Positions 1 through 5,858 of a DNA stretch of 9,155 bases are shown here, piece by piece. Each line of letters starts with the position of its first letter. Positions within the stretch are counted from its first letter, which is position 1. Made by a program: the position numbers and the translations under genes. This stretch comes from Desulfobulbus sp. (GTDB lineage Bacteria; Desulfobacterota; Desulfobulbia; Desulfobulbales; Desulfobulbaceae): positions 1-9,155 of the forward strand of contig DRKH01000333.1 of NCBI GenBank assembly GCA_011051825.1, read 5' to 3'. A model generated the notes under the pieces. The model searched no databases. It saw only the letters and a list, made by a program, of their open reading frames with translations, and was not told where the DNA came from.

Positions 1-97
1 AGTACGCTTCACAGTCTTAAATGAACAAATCTAAGGCACTCCTGAACAGTTACAGTCTGCGGTATTGCGTAAATTGTGCCCTTATCTGAATAGTTAC
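1..97 (+). mobile_element. Partial, diverged copy of the 154-bp palindromic MITE
   Basis: The right-hand part of the element described at 3632-3785, cut by the window edge. The internal end CCTGAACAGTTAC is at 41-53 and the terminal end CTGAATAGTTAC at 86-97. The spacing between them (32 nt) is the same as in the intact copy. Bases 3-42 align without gaps to 3691-3730 at about 27 of 40 positions. The 32 nt between the two ends have mostly drifted. It is therefore an older copy in the same orientation as the 3632 copy. Its left end and left target duplication lie outside the window; the right flank is TTTTTCGG (98-105). It lies about 120 bp upstream of polA. Confidence 0.7.
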
Positions 98-206
98 TTT
101 TTCGGGTTTAAAGAAATGGAAGGGAAACAGACGGCCATGCTCCGGCAGTCGCCTTCATGCAACCTTAAAGACGGTCCCGTACCGTATATTTTCTGATGGA
201 AAAAGA

Positions 207-212
207 GAGGAG
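207..212 (+). promoter_or_regulatory. polA ribosome binding site
   Basis: GAGGAG lies 4 nt before the ATG at 217 (the GAGG core is 6 nt away). An in-frame ATG at 196 has no comparable purine-rich site, and starting at 217 gives the family-typical N-terminus MNRPEVYLVDGSAYIYRAYH. This decides the start. The 98-206 stretch otherwise contains only a TATATT (185-190) without a convincing -35, so the polA promoter is not identified. Confidence 0.7.
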
Positions 213-216
213 TCTG

Positions 217-2901
217 ATGAACAGACCTGAAGTCTATCTTGTTGACGGCAGTGCCTATATCTACAGGGCCTATCATGCCATCAGGCCCTTGAGCAACAGC
301 TCCGGTCTGCCCACCCACGCGGTTTATGGCTTCACAACCATCCTGCGTCGGATCCTGCGGGAAAAAAAGCCGCAATGCCTGGCCGTGGCCTGGGATACAA
401 AAGGACCGGTGTTTCGCCACCGGCTCTATCCGGAATACAAGGCCAACCGGCCGCCCATGCCCGAGGACCTGGTGCCGCAGATCTCCTATATTCACAAGGT
501 GGTGGATGCCTATAATATCTTCAGCATGGAACACGAGGACCTGGAGGCCGATGATCTGATAGCCTCGGCTACCCGCCGACTGGTTGAAAACGGCTGCCGG
601 GTTGTTATTGTATCCGGGGACAAGGATTTGCTGCAGCTGGTTTCGAGCCGGGTGACCCTCTGGGATCCCATGAGCGACAAGCTTATGGATGAAGCGGCGG
701 TCGAGAAAAAATACGGGGTCCGGCCGACGCAGCTGTTGGACTATCTGGCCCTGACCGGAGACAGCGCCGATAATATACCAGGAGTCCCCGGGGTGGGGCC
801 CAAAACTGCGCAGAAGCTGATTGCCGCCTATGGCACACTGGAGGGGTTGTACGCTGCGGTTGACGGCCTGAAAAAATCAAAGATGAAGGAGCGTCTTATT
901 GCCCATCGGGATGATGCCTTTCTCTCGCGGGATCTCATTCGACTTTTTGAGGATGCCGATGTTCAAGGGGAACCCGAAGCCTATGCCGTCGGTGAGCCGG
1001 ATACCGACGTGTTGCGGGAGCTGCTGACGGAACTGGAATTTTCCAGCCTGCTTGCCGCCGATGCCCCGGCCCAAAAGGTAAATAGCGATTCGTTTGTTCT
1101 GGTCCGGACCAGGGAACAGCTTGAAGAAGTTGTGTTGCTGCTGGCCAAGGCCGATCGGCTGGTTGTTGATACCGAAACCACCTCACTTGAGGCATTGTCG
1201 GCAGATCTGGTCGGGATTTCGCTCTGTGTTGATACGAACAAGGCCTGGTACGTCCCCTGCGGCCACCGTGATGCCGATGGCGTCCTGTTCTCGGACCAGC
1301 TGGATAAAGAGACCCTGATTACCGTTTTGCGTCCGTTGCTGGAGAACCGTTTGCAGGCCAAAATAGGACATAATCTGAAGTATGACTGGACGGTGCTGTC
1401 GAATCCGGACAATGGCGGAGTGGTGCTGGGAGGTCCCCTCTATGACACCATGATCGGGGCCTGGCTGCTGGACCCCGGACGCAGGTCCTATAAACTTGAT
1501 GATCTCTGCCGGGAAATTGATATTGAGATGACCTCGTTTGCCCAGGTGACCAGGGGGTTGAGCGGTGACGGAATTTTCGCCAAGGTCGGCCTTGAGCGGG
1601 CAAAAAACTACAGCTGCGAGGATGTCTATGGCGCCCTTCGTCTCTTTGAACTGCAGCAGCCCGCTCTTGAAGATCTTGGACTGTGGAAGCTGTTTGCCGA
1701 AATCGAGGGCCCGCTTGTCCCGGTGCTGGCGCGGATGGAACGACAGGGTATTCTGGTCGATCAGGAACATCTGCAGCAACTCTCTGTTGAGTTCTCCGAG
1801 CGTCTGCTTGTGCTCGAGCAGCAGATTTATGAGGCTGCCGGCAGGGAGTTCAATATCAACTCGTCTCAGCAGCTGGCCGAGATTCTCTTTGATGACCTGG
1901 GGCTGCCCAGGGGGCGGAAGACCAAAACCGGGTATTCAACCGATGTCAAGGTGCTGGAAAAGCTCAGTCAGCACCATGAATTACCCTCGCTGATCCTCCA
2001 GTATCGAAACCTGGCCAAGCTGAAATCGACCTATGTGGACAAGCTAAGCCGTCTTGCCGCGTTGGACGGGGGGCGAATACATACCTCGTTTAACCAGTGC
2101 GGAACCGCCACCGGTCGACTCAGTTCTTCCAGGCCGAACCTGCAGAATATTCCGATTCGGACCCCGGAGGGGAGGCGGATTCGTTCAACTTTTGTAGCCG
2201 GAGAAGGAGCCCTGCTGCTCTCCGGGGATTACTCACAGATAGATTTGCGGGTGCTGGCCCATTATTCGAGGGACCCTGCTCTTGTGGAGGCCTTTCGTGC
2301 CGGCCGGGATATCCACACAAAAACGGCGTCGGAAATTTTTTCCGTTTCTCCGGAATTGGTCACTGCGGAGATGCGGCGGGTGGCAAAGACGATCAATTTC
2401 GGTATAGTGTACGGGATGTCAAGCTTTGGGCTTGCCTCACAGCTGCAGGTAAGTCGCAAGGACGCGCAGACCTTTATTGATCGGTATTTTGAGCTGTATG
2501 CGGGGGTCAAAACGTTTATGGAGACCATCGTTGTGCAGGCGGAAAAAGACGGCTTTGTCACCACTCTGCTCGGGCGTCGTCGACAGCTTCCCGATATTCA
2601 CAGCAGTAACCGGACCCGACGTGAGTTTGCCCGGCGCACGGCCATCAATACGCCCATTCAGGGGACCGCGGCCGATATTATAAAGCTGGCCATGCTTGAG
2701 GTTGACAGGCGGCTGGTTGCCGAGGATCTGCAGGGGCGGATGATTCTGCAGATACATGATGAACTTGTCCTGGAGGTCCCCGGACAGGAGGTTGAGCCGA
2801 CATCCGATCTGCTCAAGCAGTCCATGGAAAATGTCCTGTCCCTTGCGGTTCCCCTGACGGTCAATCTGCAGACCAGTCAAAATCTTGGCATGGACACCTG
2901 A
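217..2901 (+). CDS. polA: DNA polymerase I
   Basis: Family A polymerase, 894 residues (928 in E. coli), which fills gaps in repair and replaces Okazaki primers. All three domains are present. The N-terminal 5'-nuclease (about 1-290) shows LVDGSAYIYRAYH, EYKANRPPMP, LEADDLIA, VSGDKDLLQLV and GDSADNIPGVPGVGPKTA. The 3'-5' exonuclease (about 295-480) keeps its metal ligands: D318 and E320 (DTET), D390 (NLKYD), and Y465 with D469 (YSCED), so proofreading should be active. The polymerase domain has motif A with catalytic D671 (GDYSQIDLR), motif B K724, F728 and Y732 (KTINFGIVYG), and motif C H847, D848, E849 (HDELVLEV). One oddity is Asp676 where E. coli has the steric-gate Glu710. The gene stands alone, with its own terminator downstream. 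The product call is essentially certain. Confidence 0.98.
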   Translation: MNRPEVYLVDGSAYIYRAYHAIRPLSNSSGLPTHAVYGFTTILRRILREKKPQCLAVAWDTKGPVFRHRLYPEYKANRPPMPEDLVPQISYIHKVVDAYNIFSMEHEDLEADDLIASATRRLVENGCRVVIVSGDKDLLQLVSSRVTLWDPMSDKLMDEAAVEKKYGVRPTQLLDYLALTGDSADNIPGVPGVGPKTAQKLIAAYGTLEGLYAAVDGLKKSKMKERLIAHRDDAFLSRDLIRLFEDADVQGEPEAYAVGEPDTDVLRELLTELEFSSLLAADAPAQKVNSDSFVLVRTREQLEEVVLLLAKADRLVVDTETTSLEALSADLVGISLCVDTNKAWYVPCGHRDADGVLFSDQLDKETLITVLRPLLENRLQAKIGHNLKYDWTVLSNPDNGGVVLGGPLYDTMIGAWLLDPGRRSYKLDDLCREIDIEMTSFAQVTRGLSGDGIFAKVGLERAKNYSCEDVYGALRLFELQQPALEDLGLWKLFAEIEGPLVPVLARMERQGILVDQEHLQQLSVEFSERLLVLEQQIYEAAGREFNINSSQQLAEILFDDLGLPRGRKTKTGYSTDVKVLEKLSQHHELPSLILQYRNLAKLKSTYVDKLSRLAALDGGRIHTSFNQCGTATGRLSSSRPNLQNIPIRTPEGRRIRSTFVAGEGALLLSGDYSQIDLRVLAHYSRDPALVEAFRAGRDIHTKTASEIFSVSPELVTAEMRRVAKTINFGIVYGMSSFGLASQLQVSRKDAQTFIDRYFELYAGVKTFMETIVVQAEKDGFVTTLLGRRRQLPDIHSSNRTRREFARRTAINTPIQGTAADIIKLAMLEVDRRLVAEDLQGRMILQIHDELVLEVPGQEVEPTSDLLKQSMENVLSLAVPLTVNLQTSQNLGMDT

Positions 2902-2921
2902 TGCAGAGGCAAATGTTCTCC

Positions 2922-2966
2922 AATCCGGAAAAAAAGTACTCGTTCGTCTCTTTTTCCGGATTTTTT
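2922..2966 (+). terminator. Intrinsic terminator of polA
   Basis: AATCCGGAAAAA (2922-2933) pairs with TTTTTCCGGATT (2951-2962) around a loop of about 17 nt, and the 3' arm runs into a T tract through 2966. It begins about 20 nt after the polA stop codon. The A/T-rich lower stem means that it could also work in the reverse direction, although no gene arrives from there. Confidence 0.88.
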
Positions 2967-3008
2967 CTGTTTTCCGCTTTTATAGCTTAAAACGCTATTT
3001 TTCTAACC

Positions 3009-3017
3009 TGTTAAAAT
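3009..3017 (+). promoter_or_regulatory. Possible extended -10 promoter for the small-protein/PilZ unit
   Basis: TGTTAAAAT is a TG-N extended -10 with a hexamer matching TATAAT at 5 of 6. A -35 is poor (TTAAAA at 2987-2992, spacer 19), which an extended -10 can tolerate. It lies just downstream of the polA terminator and about 80 nt before the ATG at 3105, the right place for a promoter of the two following genes. This rests on sequence resemblance only. Confidence 0.4.
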
Positions 3018-3104
3018 TATGGGTTTTTGTGAGAAAGCTATTTATTGGGACTGATTATTGCAACGGGAACAGTGAGTACAAAAAGTTGAAACGGAGGAAG
3101 GATT

Positions 3105-3236
3105 ATGAGTCCACGTCAAGCTGTTCGCATTCTCATGTTGAGTCCCATCTATTTTCGTCTGCGACCTGTTGTCCGTTGGCAGTTGGTTCGAGAGTATTGC
3201 AAAATGATGAATGCCACCCTTTCATCTATTAAATAA
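3105..3236 (+). CDS. 43-residue basic small protein, function unknown
   Basis: Begins MSPRQAVRILMLSPIYFRLR and ends at a TAA. The case for a real gene is a near-ideal ribosome binding site, GGAGG at 3093-3097 with 7 nt to the ATG, and tight coupling to the next gene (7 nt between stop and start). The product is strongly basic: Arg at 4, 8, 18, 20, 24 and 29 and Lys at 33 and 43 against a single Glu30. A hydrophobic-aromatic stretch (ILMLSPIYFRL) lies at 9-19, and a predicted helix (VVRWQLVREYCKMM) at 22-35. There is no signal peptide, no true membrane span and a single Cys (C32). I do not recognise a named family, although the 'ILxLSPxYxRLxP' pattern feels like a conserved short protein of this lineage. 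A role linked to the PilZ protein is inferred from operon position only. Confidence 0.7.
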   Translation: MSPRQAVRILMLSPIYFRLRPVVRWQLVREYCKMMNATLSSIK

Positions 3237-3243
3237 GGTCCTT

Positions 3244-3624
3244 ATGAAACAGGAAGATCCCGCCGGCGTGCAGTCCGACCGACGCAGCCACAAACGTTTT
3301 CGCGTCAAAGAGGGGGCACTGGCATTTCTTGATACCGTACCCGGAACCATTGTTGATATCAGTGAAGGCGGTATGGCCATTCACTATGTAGTCTTTGAAA
3401 GAGAACCCGAGCGTCAATTTAGGCTCGATATTTTTTTTGCGGCAGATGACTTTTATCTTGCCGATATTCCTTCTGAACTTGTAAGTGATGTGCGCTCTCA
3501 GCCTGAGTCGCAGTTTAGTGCTGTCCGGGTCAAGCGTCTCGGGATCCGCTTTGGGGAACTTGATGATGAGCAGAAGGCCCGGCTGAAATATTTTATCCTT
3601 CACAATACCGTTGCCGAGGCCTGA
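3244..3624 (+). CDS. PilZ-domain protein (probable c-di-GMP receptor)
   Basis: A 126-residue single-domain protein. It carries both signature elements of the PilZ domain: the RxxxR motif at R14-R18 (DRRSHKRFRV) and the D/NxSxxG motif at D38-G43 (DISEGG), 20 residues further on. These are the residues that bind cyclic di-GMP in characterised family members, so binding is likely. The rest (to about 118) fits the beta-barrel and terminal helix. There is no partner domain, so it should act as a diffusible adaptor on a target that cannot be named from here. The start at 3244 is chosen because AAGG (3235-3238) sits 5 nt upstream; the ATG at 3211 in the same frame lies inside the preceding small gene. 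It is co-transcribed with the 43-aa gene and convergent with the citrate synthase gene. A mobile element begins 8 bases after its stop. Confidence 0.87.
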   Translation: MKQEDPAGVQSDRRSHKRFRVKEGALAFLDTVPGTIVDISEGGMAIHYVVFEREPERQFRLDIFFAADDFYLADIPSELVSDVRSQPESQFSAVRVKRLGIRFGELDDEQKARLKYFILHNTVAEA

Positions 3625-3631
3625 TTTTTTA
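3624..3631. repeat. Left target-site duplication of the 3632 element (ATTTTTTA)
   Basis: ATTTTTTA directly abuts the GTAAC end of the element. The same 8 bases recur at 3786-3793 directly after its GTTAC end. Its first base is the last base of the pilZ stop codon, so the insertion landed immediately behind the gene without damaging it. Confidence 0.8.
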
Positions 3632-3785
3632 GTAACTGTTCAGGAGTACCCCATCTCTGCACGGTCAGGCCTGATTCACATAGGAATCACTATAGTTCAC
3701 AGGCCTGACTGCACAGATATGGAGCACTCCTAAACAGTTACAGGTGGTGGTTGGGCTAGTTCTCTGCCTCTACCTGAATAGTTAC
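3632..3785 (+). mobile_element. 154-bp palindromic MITE, copy 1 (IS66-like ends)
   Basis: Non-autonomous element with terminal inverted repeats GTAACTGTTCAGG (3632-3644) and CCTGAATAGTTAC (3773-3785), matching at 12 of 13 positions. It is flanked by the 8-bp direct repeat ATTTTTTA. Bases 3632-3741 form a 110-nt palindrome: two 42-nt arms that pair at 35 positions around a 26-nt centre (3674-3699) containing GAATCACTATAG. The arm tips next to the centre are CAGGCCTG on both sides. The palindrome's right end (CCTAAACAGTTAC, 3729-3741) is a second, internal copy of the terminal repeat, followed by a 44-nt tail. It encodes nothing. GTAA ends plus 8-bp duplications are typical of IS66-family insertions, so mobilisation in trans by such a transposase is inferred. 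In this convergent gap the hairpin may also help end transcripts or protect mRNA 3' ends. Confidence 0.87.
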
Positions 3786-3793
3786 ATTTTTTA
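3786..3793. repeat. Right target-site duplication of the 3632 element (ATTTTTTA)
   Basis: Exact 8-of-8 repeat of 3624-3631, directly following the GTTAC terminus at 3785. The position of these repeats outside the 154-bp unit, and not outside the 110-bp palindrome, shows that the longer unit is what transposed. Confidence 0.8.
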
Positions 3794-3820
3794 TATCGTT
3801 TCGGCGCCCTTTTGAAGTTC

Positions 3821-3878
3821 TATTTCGTTACCTGAACAACAATTCCGTCCGTCATTTCTGTATTTCGTCCTCCTGAAC
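3821..3878. repeat. Imperfect direct repeat, about 40-bp spacing
   Basis: TATTTCGTTACCTGAAC (3821-3837) recurs as TATTTCGTCCTCCTGAAC (3861-3878). CCTGAAC resembles the inner end of the mobile element, so these may be decayed element ends, or chance. The stretch 3794-3915 contains no other recognisable feature apart from the hairpin at 3886-3908. Confidence 0.3.
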
Positions 3879-3885
3879 GCGCTCT

Positions 3886-3908
3886 GCTGAAGGGACAATG
3901 ACTTCAGC
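3886..3908 (-). other. Hairpin just after the gltA stop
   Basis: Read in the gltA direction, GCTGAAG pairs with CTTCAGC over 7 bp around a 9-nt loop, about 8 nt after the stop codon. No T tract follows, so it is not a canonical intrinsic terminator. It could be a 3'-end stabilising hairpin or a degenerate terminator. No better terminator for gltA is visible before the mobile element. Confidence 0.35.
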
Positions 3909-3915
3909 GGGGATG

Positions 3916-5229
3916 CTAGGAACGCTCTTCAATAGGGACAAAATTACGGGCCGGTTCTCCGATATAGACCTGGCGGGGCCGGCCTATTCTGGTTGTTTTA
4001 TCCTCACGCATCTCTTTCCACTGGGCGATCCAGCCCGGCAATCGTCCCAGGGCAAACATAACGGTAAACATGTTGGATGGAATACCGATGGCCCGATAAA
4101 TAATGCCGGAGTAGAAGTCGACATTCGGGTACAGGTTACGCTTGACGAAATATTCATCGTTTAAGGCAATCTCTTCGAGTTTCTGGGCCAGATCAAGGAG
4201 CGGATCGGAAACTTCCAGTACGTCAAGAATCTCGTGGCAGGCGGATTTGATAATAGTACCGCGCGGATCAAAGGTACGGTAGACCCGGTGACCGAAGCCG
4301 GACAGCCGGAACGGATCATTTTTATCCTTTGCCTTGGCGATATATTTTTCAAAATCAGAGTCGTCGGCATAAATGGTTTCAAGCATGTCGAGAACGGCCT
4401 CATTGGCGCCTCCGTGCAGGGGGCCCCAGAGGGCGTTTATACCGGCGGAAATGGAGGCGTACAGGTTGACGCCTGCACTGCCGGCCATCCGAACCGTGGC
4501 TGTTGAGCAGTTCTGTTCGTGGTCGGCATGGAGGATCAGCAGTTTATTCAGCGCGGCTACGACTTCAGGTCTGACGGTGTATGGTCTGACCGGTTTGTCG
4601 AACATCATGTTGAGGAAGTTTCCGCAGTAGGAGAGATCGTTGCGCGGGTAGACCAGCGGATGGCCGACGGATTTTTTATAGGAAAAGGCGGCAATGGTCC
4701 TGATCTTGGAGATGAGCCGGGCCGCTGTCATTTCACTGTGTTCCAGCGGGTCATCTCCCATTTCCGGATAATAGTTGTGCAGGGTGTTGACCATGACCGA
4801 AAGAATCGACATGGGCGAGGCATTGGGGGGAAAATGATCAAAGAAGTGCAGCATATCTTCGTGCAGGAGAGCAAATCGTTCCAGCAATTCCTTGAAATGA
4901 TCGAGTTCTTTTTCGTTGGGGAGCTTTCCGTGCTGCAGCAGGTAGGCAACTTCGATAAACTGGCATTTTTCAGCCAGATCTTCGATGGCATACCCCCGGT
5001 AGCGGAGAATGCCCTTGTTGCCGTCAAGGTAGGTGATTGAACTGGAGCAGGATCCGGTATTTTTAAAGCCGGGGTCAAGGGTGATGCAGCCGGTATTTTG
5101 TAGAAGTCCGCTGATATCGATACCACGGTCACCTTCGGACCCCTTAACGATCGGCAGGGTATGGCTTTTACCATCGATAATAAGTTCTGCTGTTGCGCCA
5201 TCTACGTTGTTCATCATGAGTCTTGTCAT
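3916..5229 (-). CDS. gltA: Citrate synthase (hexameric, GltA type)
   Basis: 437 residues, close to the 427 of E. coli GltA. It condenses acetyl-CoA with oxaloacetate to citrate in the cytoplasm, the entry step of the TCA cycle. The catalytic triad is intact and in its usual motifs: H272 (GPLHGGANEA), H314 (GFGHRVYRTFDPR) and D371 (PNVDFYSGI). HADHEQNCSTATVR (234-247) is a further signature, and RYRGYAIEDLA (76-86) is the N-terminal family motif. The long N-terminal beta domain (about 1-60) places it with the proteobacterial hexameric, often NADH-inhibited, group rather than the short dimeric type. Allostery is an inference. The start at 5229 is set by AAGGA 5 nt upstream; later Met codons (5217, 5214) lack this. 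It is transcribed alone from a promoter at 5508-5536. A methylcitrate synthase is less likely, as no prp genes adjoin it. Confidence 0.95.
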   Translation of the reverse strand: MTRLMMNNVDGATAELIIDGKSHTLPIVKGSEGDRGIDISGLLQNTGCITLDPGFKNTGSCSSSITYLDGNKGILRYRGYAIEDLAEKCQFIEVAYLLQHGKLPNEKELDHFKELLERFALLHEDMLHFFDHFPPNASPMSILSVMVNTLHNYYPEMGDDPLEHSEMTAARLISKIRTIAAFSYKKSVGHPLVYPRNDLSYCGNFLNMMFDKPVRPYTVRPEVVAALNKLLILHADHEQNCSTATVRMAGSAGVNLYASISAGINALWGPLHGGANEAVLDMLETIYADDSDFEKYIAKAKDKNDPFRLSGFGHRVYRTFDPRGTIIKSACHEILDVLEVSDPLLDLAQKLEEIALNDEYFVKRNLYPNVDFYSGIIYRAIGIPSNMFTVMFALGRLPGWIAQWKEMREDKTTRIGRPRQVYIGEPARNFVPIEERS

Positions 5230-5501
5230 TTAATTCCTTTATTTCTGGTCGCCTCGTATAACCCCTTGCGAACAGAGGCTGTCTGTCTCACAGGATAGAG
5301 AGAAAGATAATGCTGGGAAACAGAGGTTCGGGTACAATATAGAGGTTCCCTTGAAAAATGGTATTTTGGAGTCTTGTGATCTCGTGGTGCTGTCAGACAA
5401 CGCCACGGAACGAGAATCCTGATTTTCCACGGGGCCCTAAAGAGAAATCCGTCAGGTCGCCTTGATATGCTGCAGGAAATAAGGCTTTCTTTATATACAA
5501 A
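5230..5501 (-). other. Long untranslated leader of gltA
   Basis: If the promoter at 5508-5536 is used, the mRNA begins near 5501 and has about 270 nt before the ATG. No convincing gene lies here on either strand. The open frame at 5504-5226 on the minus strand has low-complexity, Arg/Ser-rich translation, no ribosome binding site, and overlaps the gltA start. The leader holds one clear hairpin (5383-5407) and the AAGGA site at 5235-5239. A leader of this length suggests post-transcriptional control, but I see no match to a riboswitch class I know. Confidence 0.4.
5383..5407 (-). other. Hairpin in gltA leader
   Basis: In the mRNA sense, CGTGG pairs with CCACG, and inside it GTTGT pairs with ACAGC (one G-U) around a CUG loop, with a single C-A mismatch between the two stems. 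There is no T tract after it, so it is not a terminator as it stands. Confidence 0.35.
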
Positions 5502-5507
5502 CACCTA

Positions 5508-5536
5508 AATATATCAGAAAAGGGTTGGAAAATCAA
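5508..5536 (-). promoter_or_regulatory. Sigma70-type promoter for gltA
   Basis: On the minus strand, the -35 TTGATT (5536-5531) and -10 TATATT (5513-5508) are separated by exactly 17 nt. They match consensus at 4 of 6 and 5 of 6. Start of transcription is expected near 5501. The mobile element copy 2 and its duplication lie 55-60 bp upstream of the -35, where activator sites or UP-element contacts might otherwise be. Confidence 0.6.
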
Positions 5537-5590
5537 GATCAATGAAACCTGCGTGCTGCATGGCTGCGGGATATTTTTTCGTAACTATTT

Positions 5591-5598
5591 GAAATGAC
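5591..5598. repeat. Target-site duplication, gltA side of copy 2 (GAAATGAC)
   Basis: GAAATGAC directly abuts the GTAAC end at 5599 and matches GAAATAAC at 5752-5759 in 7 of 8 positions. Just before it (5581-5590) is GTAACTATTT, resembling an element end without its CAGG; this may be a remnant of an earlier event. Confidence 0.7.
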
Positions 5599-5751
5599 GT
5601 AACTATTCAGGTGGGGCAGCGAGCTGGCCCAACCACCACCTGTAACTGTTCAGGAGTGCTCCATATCTGTGCAGTCAGGCCTGTGAACTATAGTGATTCC
5701 TATGTGAATCAGGCCTGACCGTGCAGAGATGGGGTGCTCCTGAACAGTTAC
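5599..5751 (-). mobile_element. Palindromic MITE, copy 2 (inverted relative to copy 1)
   Basis: Reverse-complement copy of the element at 3632-3785, 153 bp, with about six substitutions and one 1-nt gap overall. Across the 110-nt palindrome (5642-5751) only two bases differ. Here both palindrome ends carry the exact GTAACTGTTCAGG, so copy 1 has mutated one. The termini are GTAACTATTCAGG (5599-5611) and CCTGAACAGTTAC (5739-5751), with the 8-bp flanks GAAATGAC and GAAATAAC. It lies in the divergent gap between gltA and the 223-aa gene. The tail end of the element faces gltA in both copies, so the pair is a 154-bp inverted repeat about 1.8 kb apart. Confidence 0.87.
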
Positions 5752-5759
5752 GAAATAAC
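5752..5759. repeat. Target-site duplication, outer side of copy 2 (GAAATAAC)
   Basis: Partner of 5591-5598 with one substitution. The mismatch implies some time since insertion, consistent with the few differences between the two element copies. Confidence 0.7.
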
Positions 5760-5858
5760 ATCTAAATTAAGTGGGCGCGTGGTCTCGGCGGCATTGCCGT
5801 CCGTTCAGCGGGTGGTTGTCTGCTGCCAATTACGCAGCCCATTGGACAGTGTGCTATT

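Noticed and set aside
1183..1779. 198-codon minus-strand frame inside polA
   Set aside because: It lies antisense to conserved exonuclease-domain coding sequence, so it is a shadow of the real gene.
3045..3061. Sigma54-like promoter TTGGGAC...TTGCA before the small-protein gene
   Set aside because: The GG-to-GC spacing is 11 nt when the TTGGGAC box is aligned, instead of the required 10, and no regulator gene is nearby.
2885..3232. 115-codon plus-strand frame after polA
   Set aside because: It runs through the polA terminator hairpin and overlaps the better-supported 43-aa gene in another frame, and it has no ribosome binding site.
3211..3243. Upstream ATG as the PilZ gene start
   Set aside because: It falls inside the 43-aa gene without a suitable ribosome binding site, while the ATG at 3244 has AAGG at the right distance.
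5226..5504. 92-codon minus-strand frame upstream of gltA
   Set aside because: It overlaps the gltA start, has no ribosome binding site, and has a basic, Ser/Arg-rich translation unlike the neighbouring proteins. It is better explained as leader RNA.
3632..5751. Composite transposon carrying gltA
   Set aside because: Each element copy has its own private 8-bp duplication, and the outermost flanks (ATTTTTTA and GAAATAAC) do not match one another in either orientation. The copies therefore inserted independently.
3632..5751. CRISPR or REP array
   Set aside because: There are only two full copies, which lie in opposite orientation 1.8 kb apart, with transposon-type duplications and no spacer-repeat pattern.
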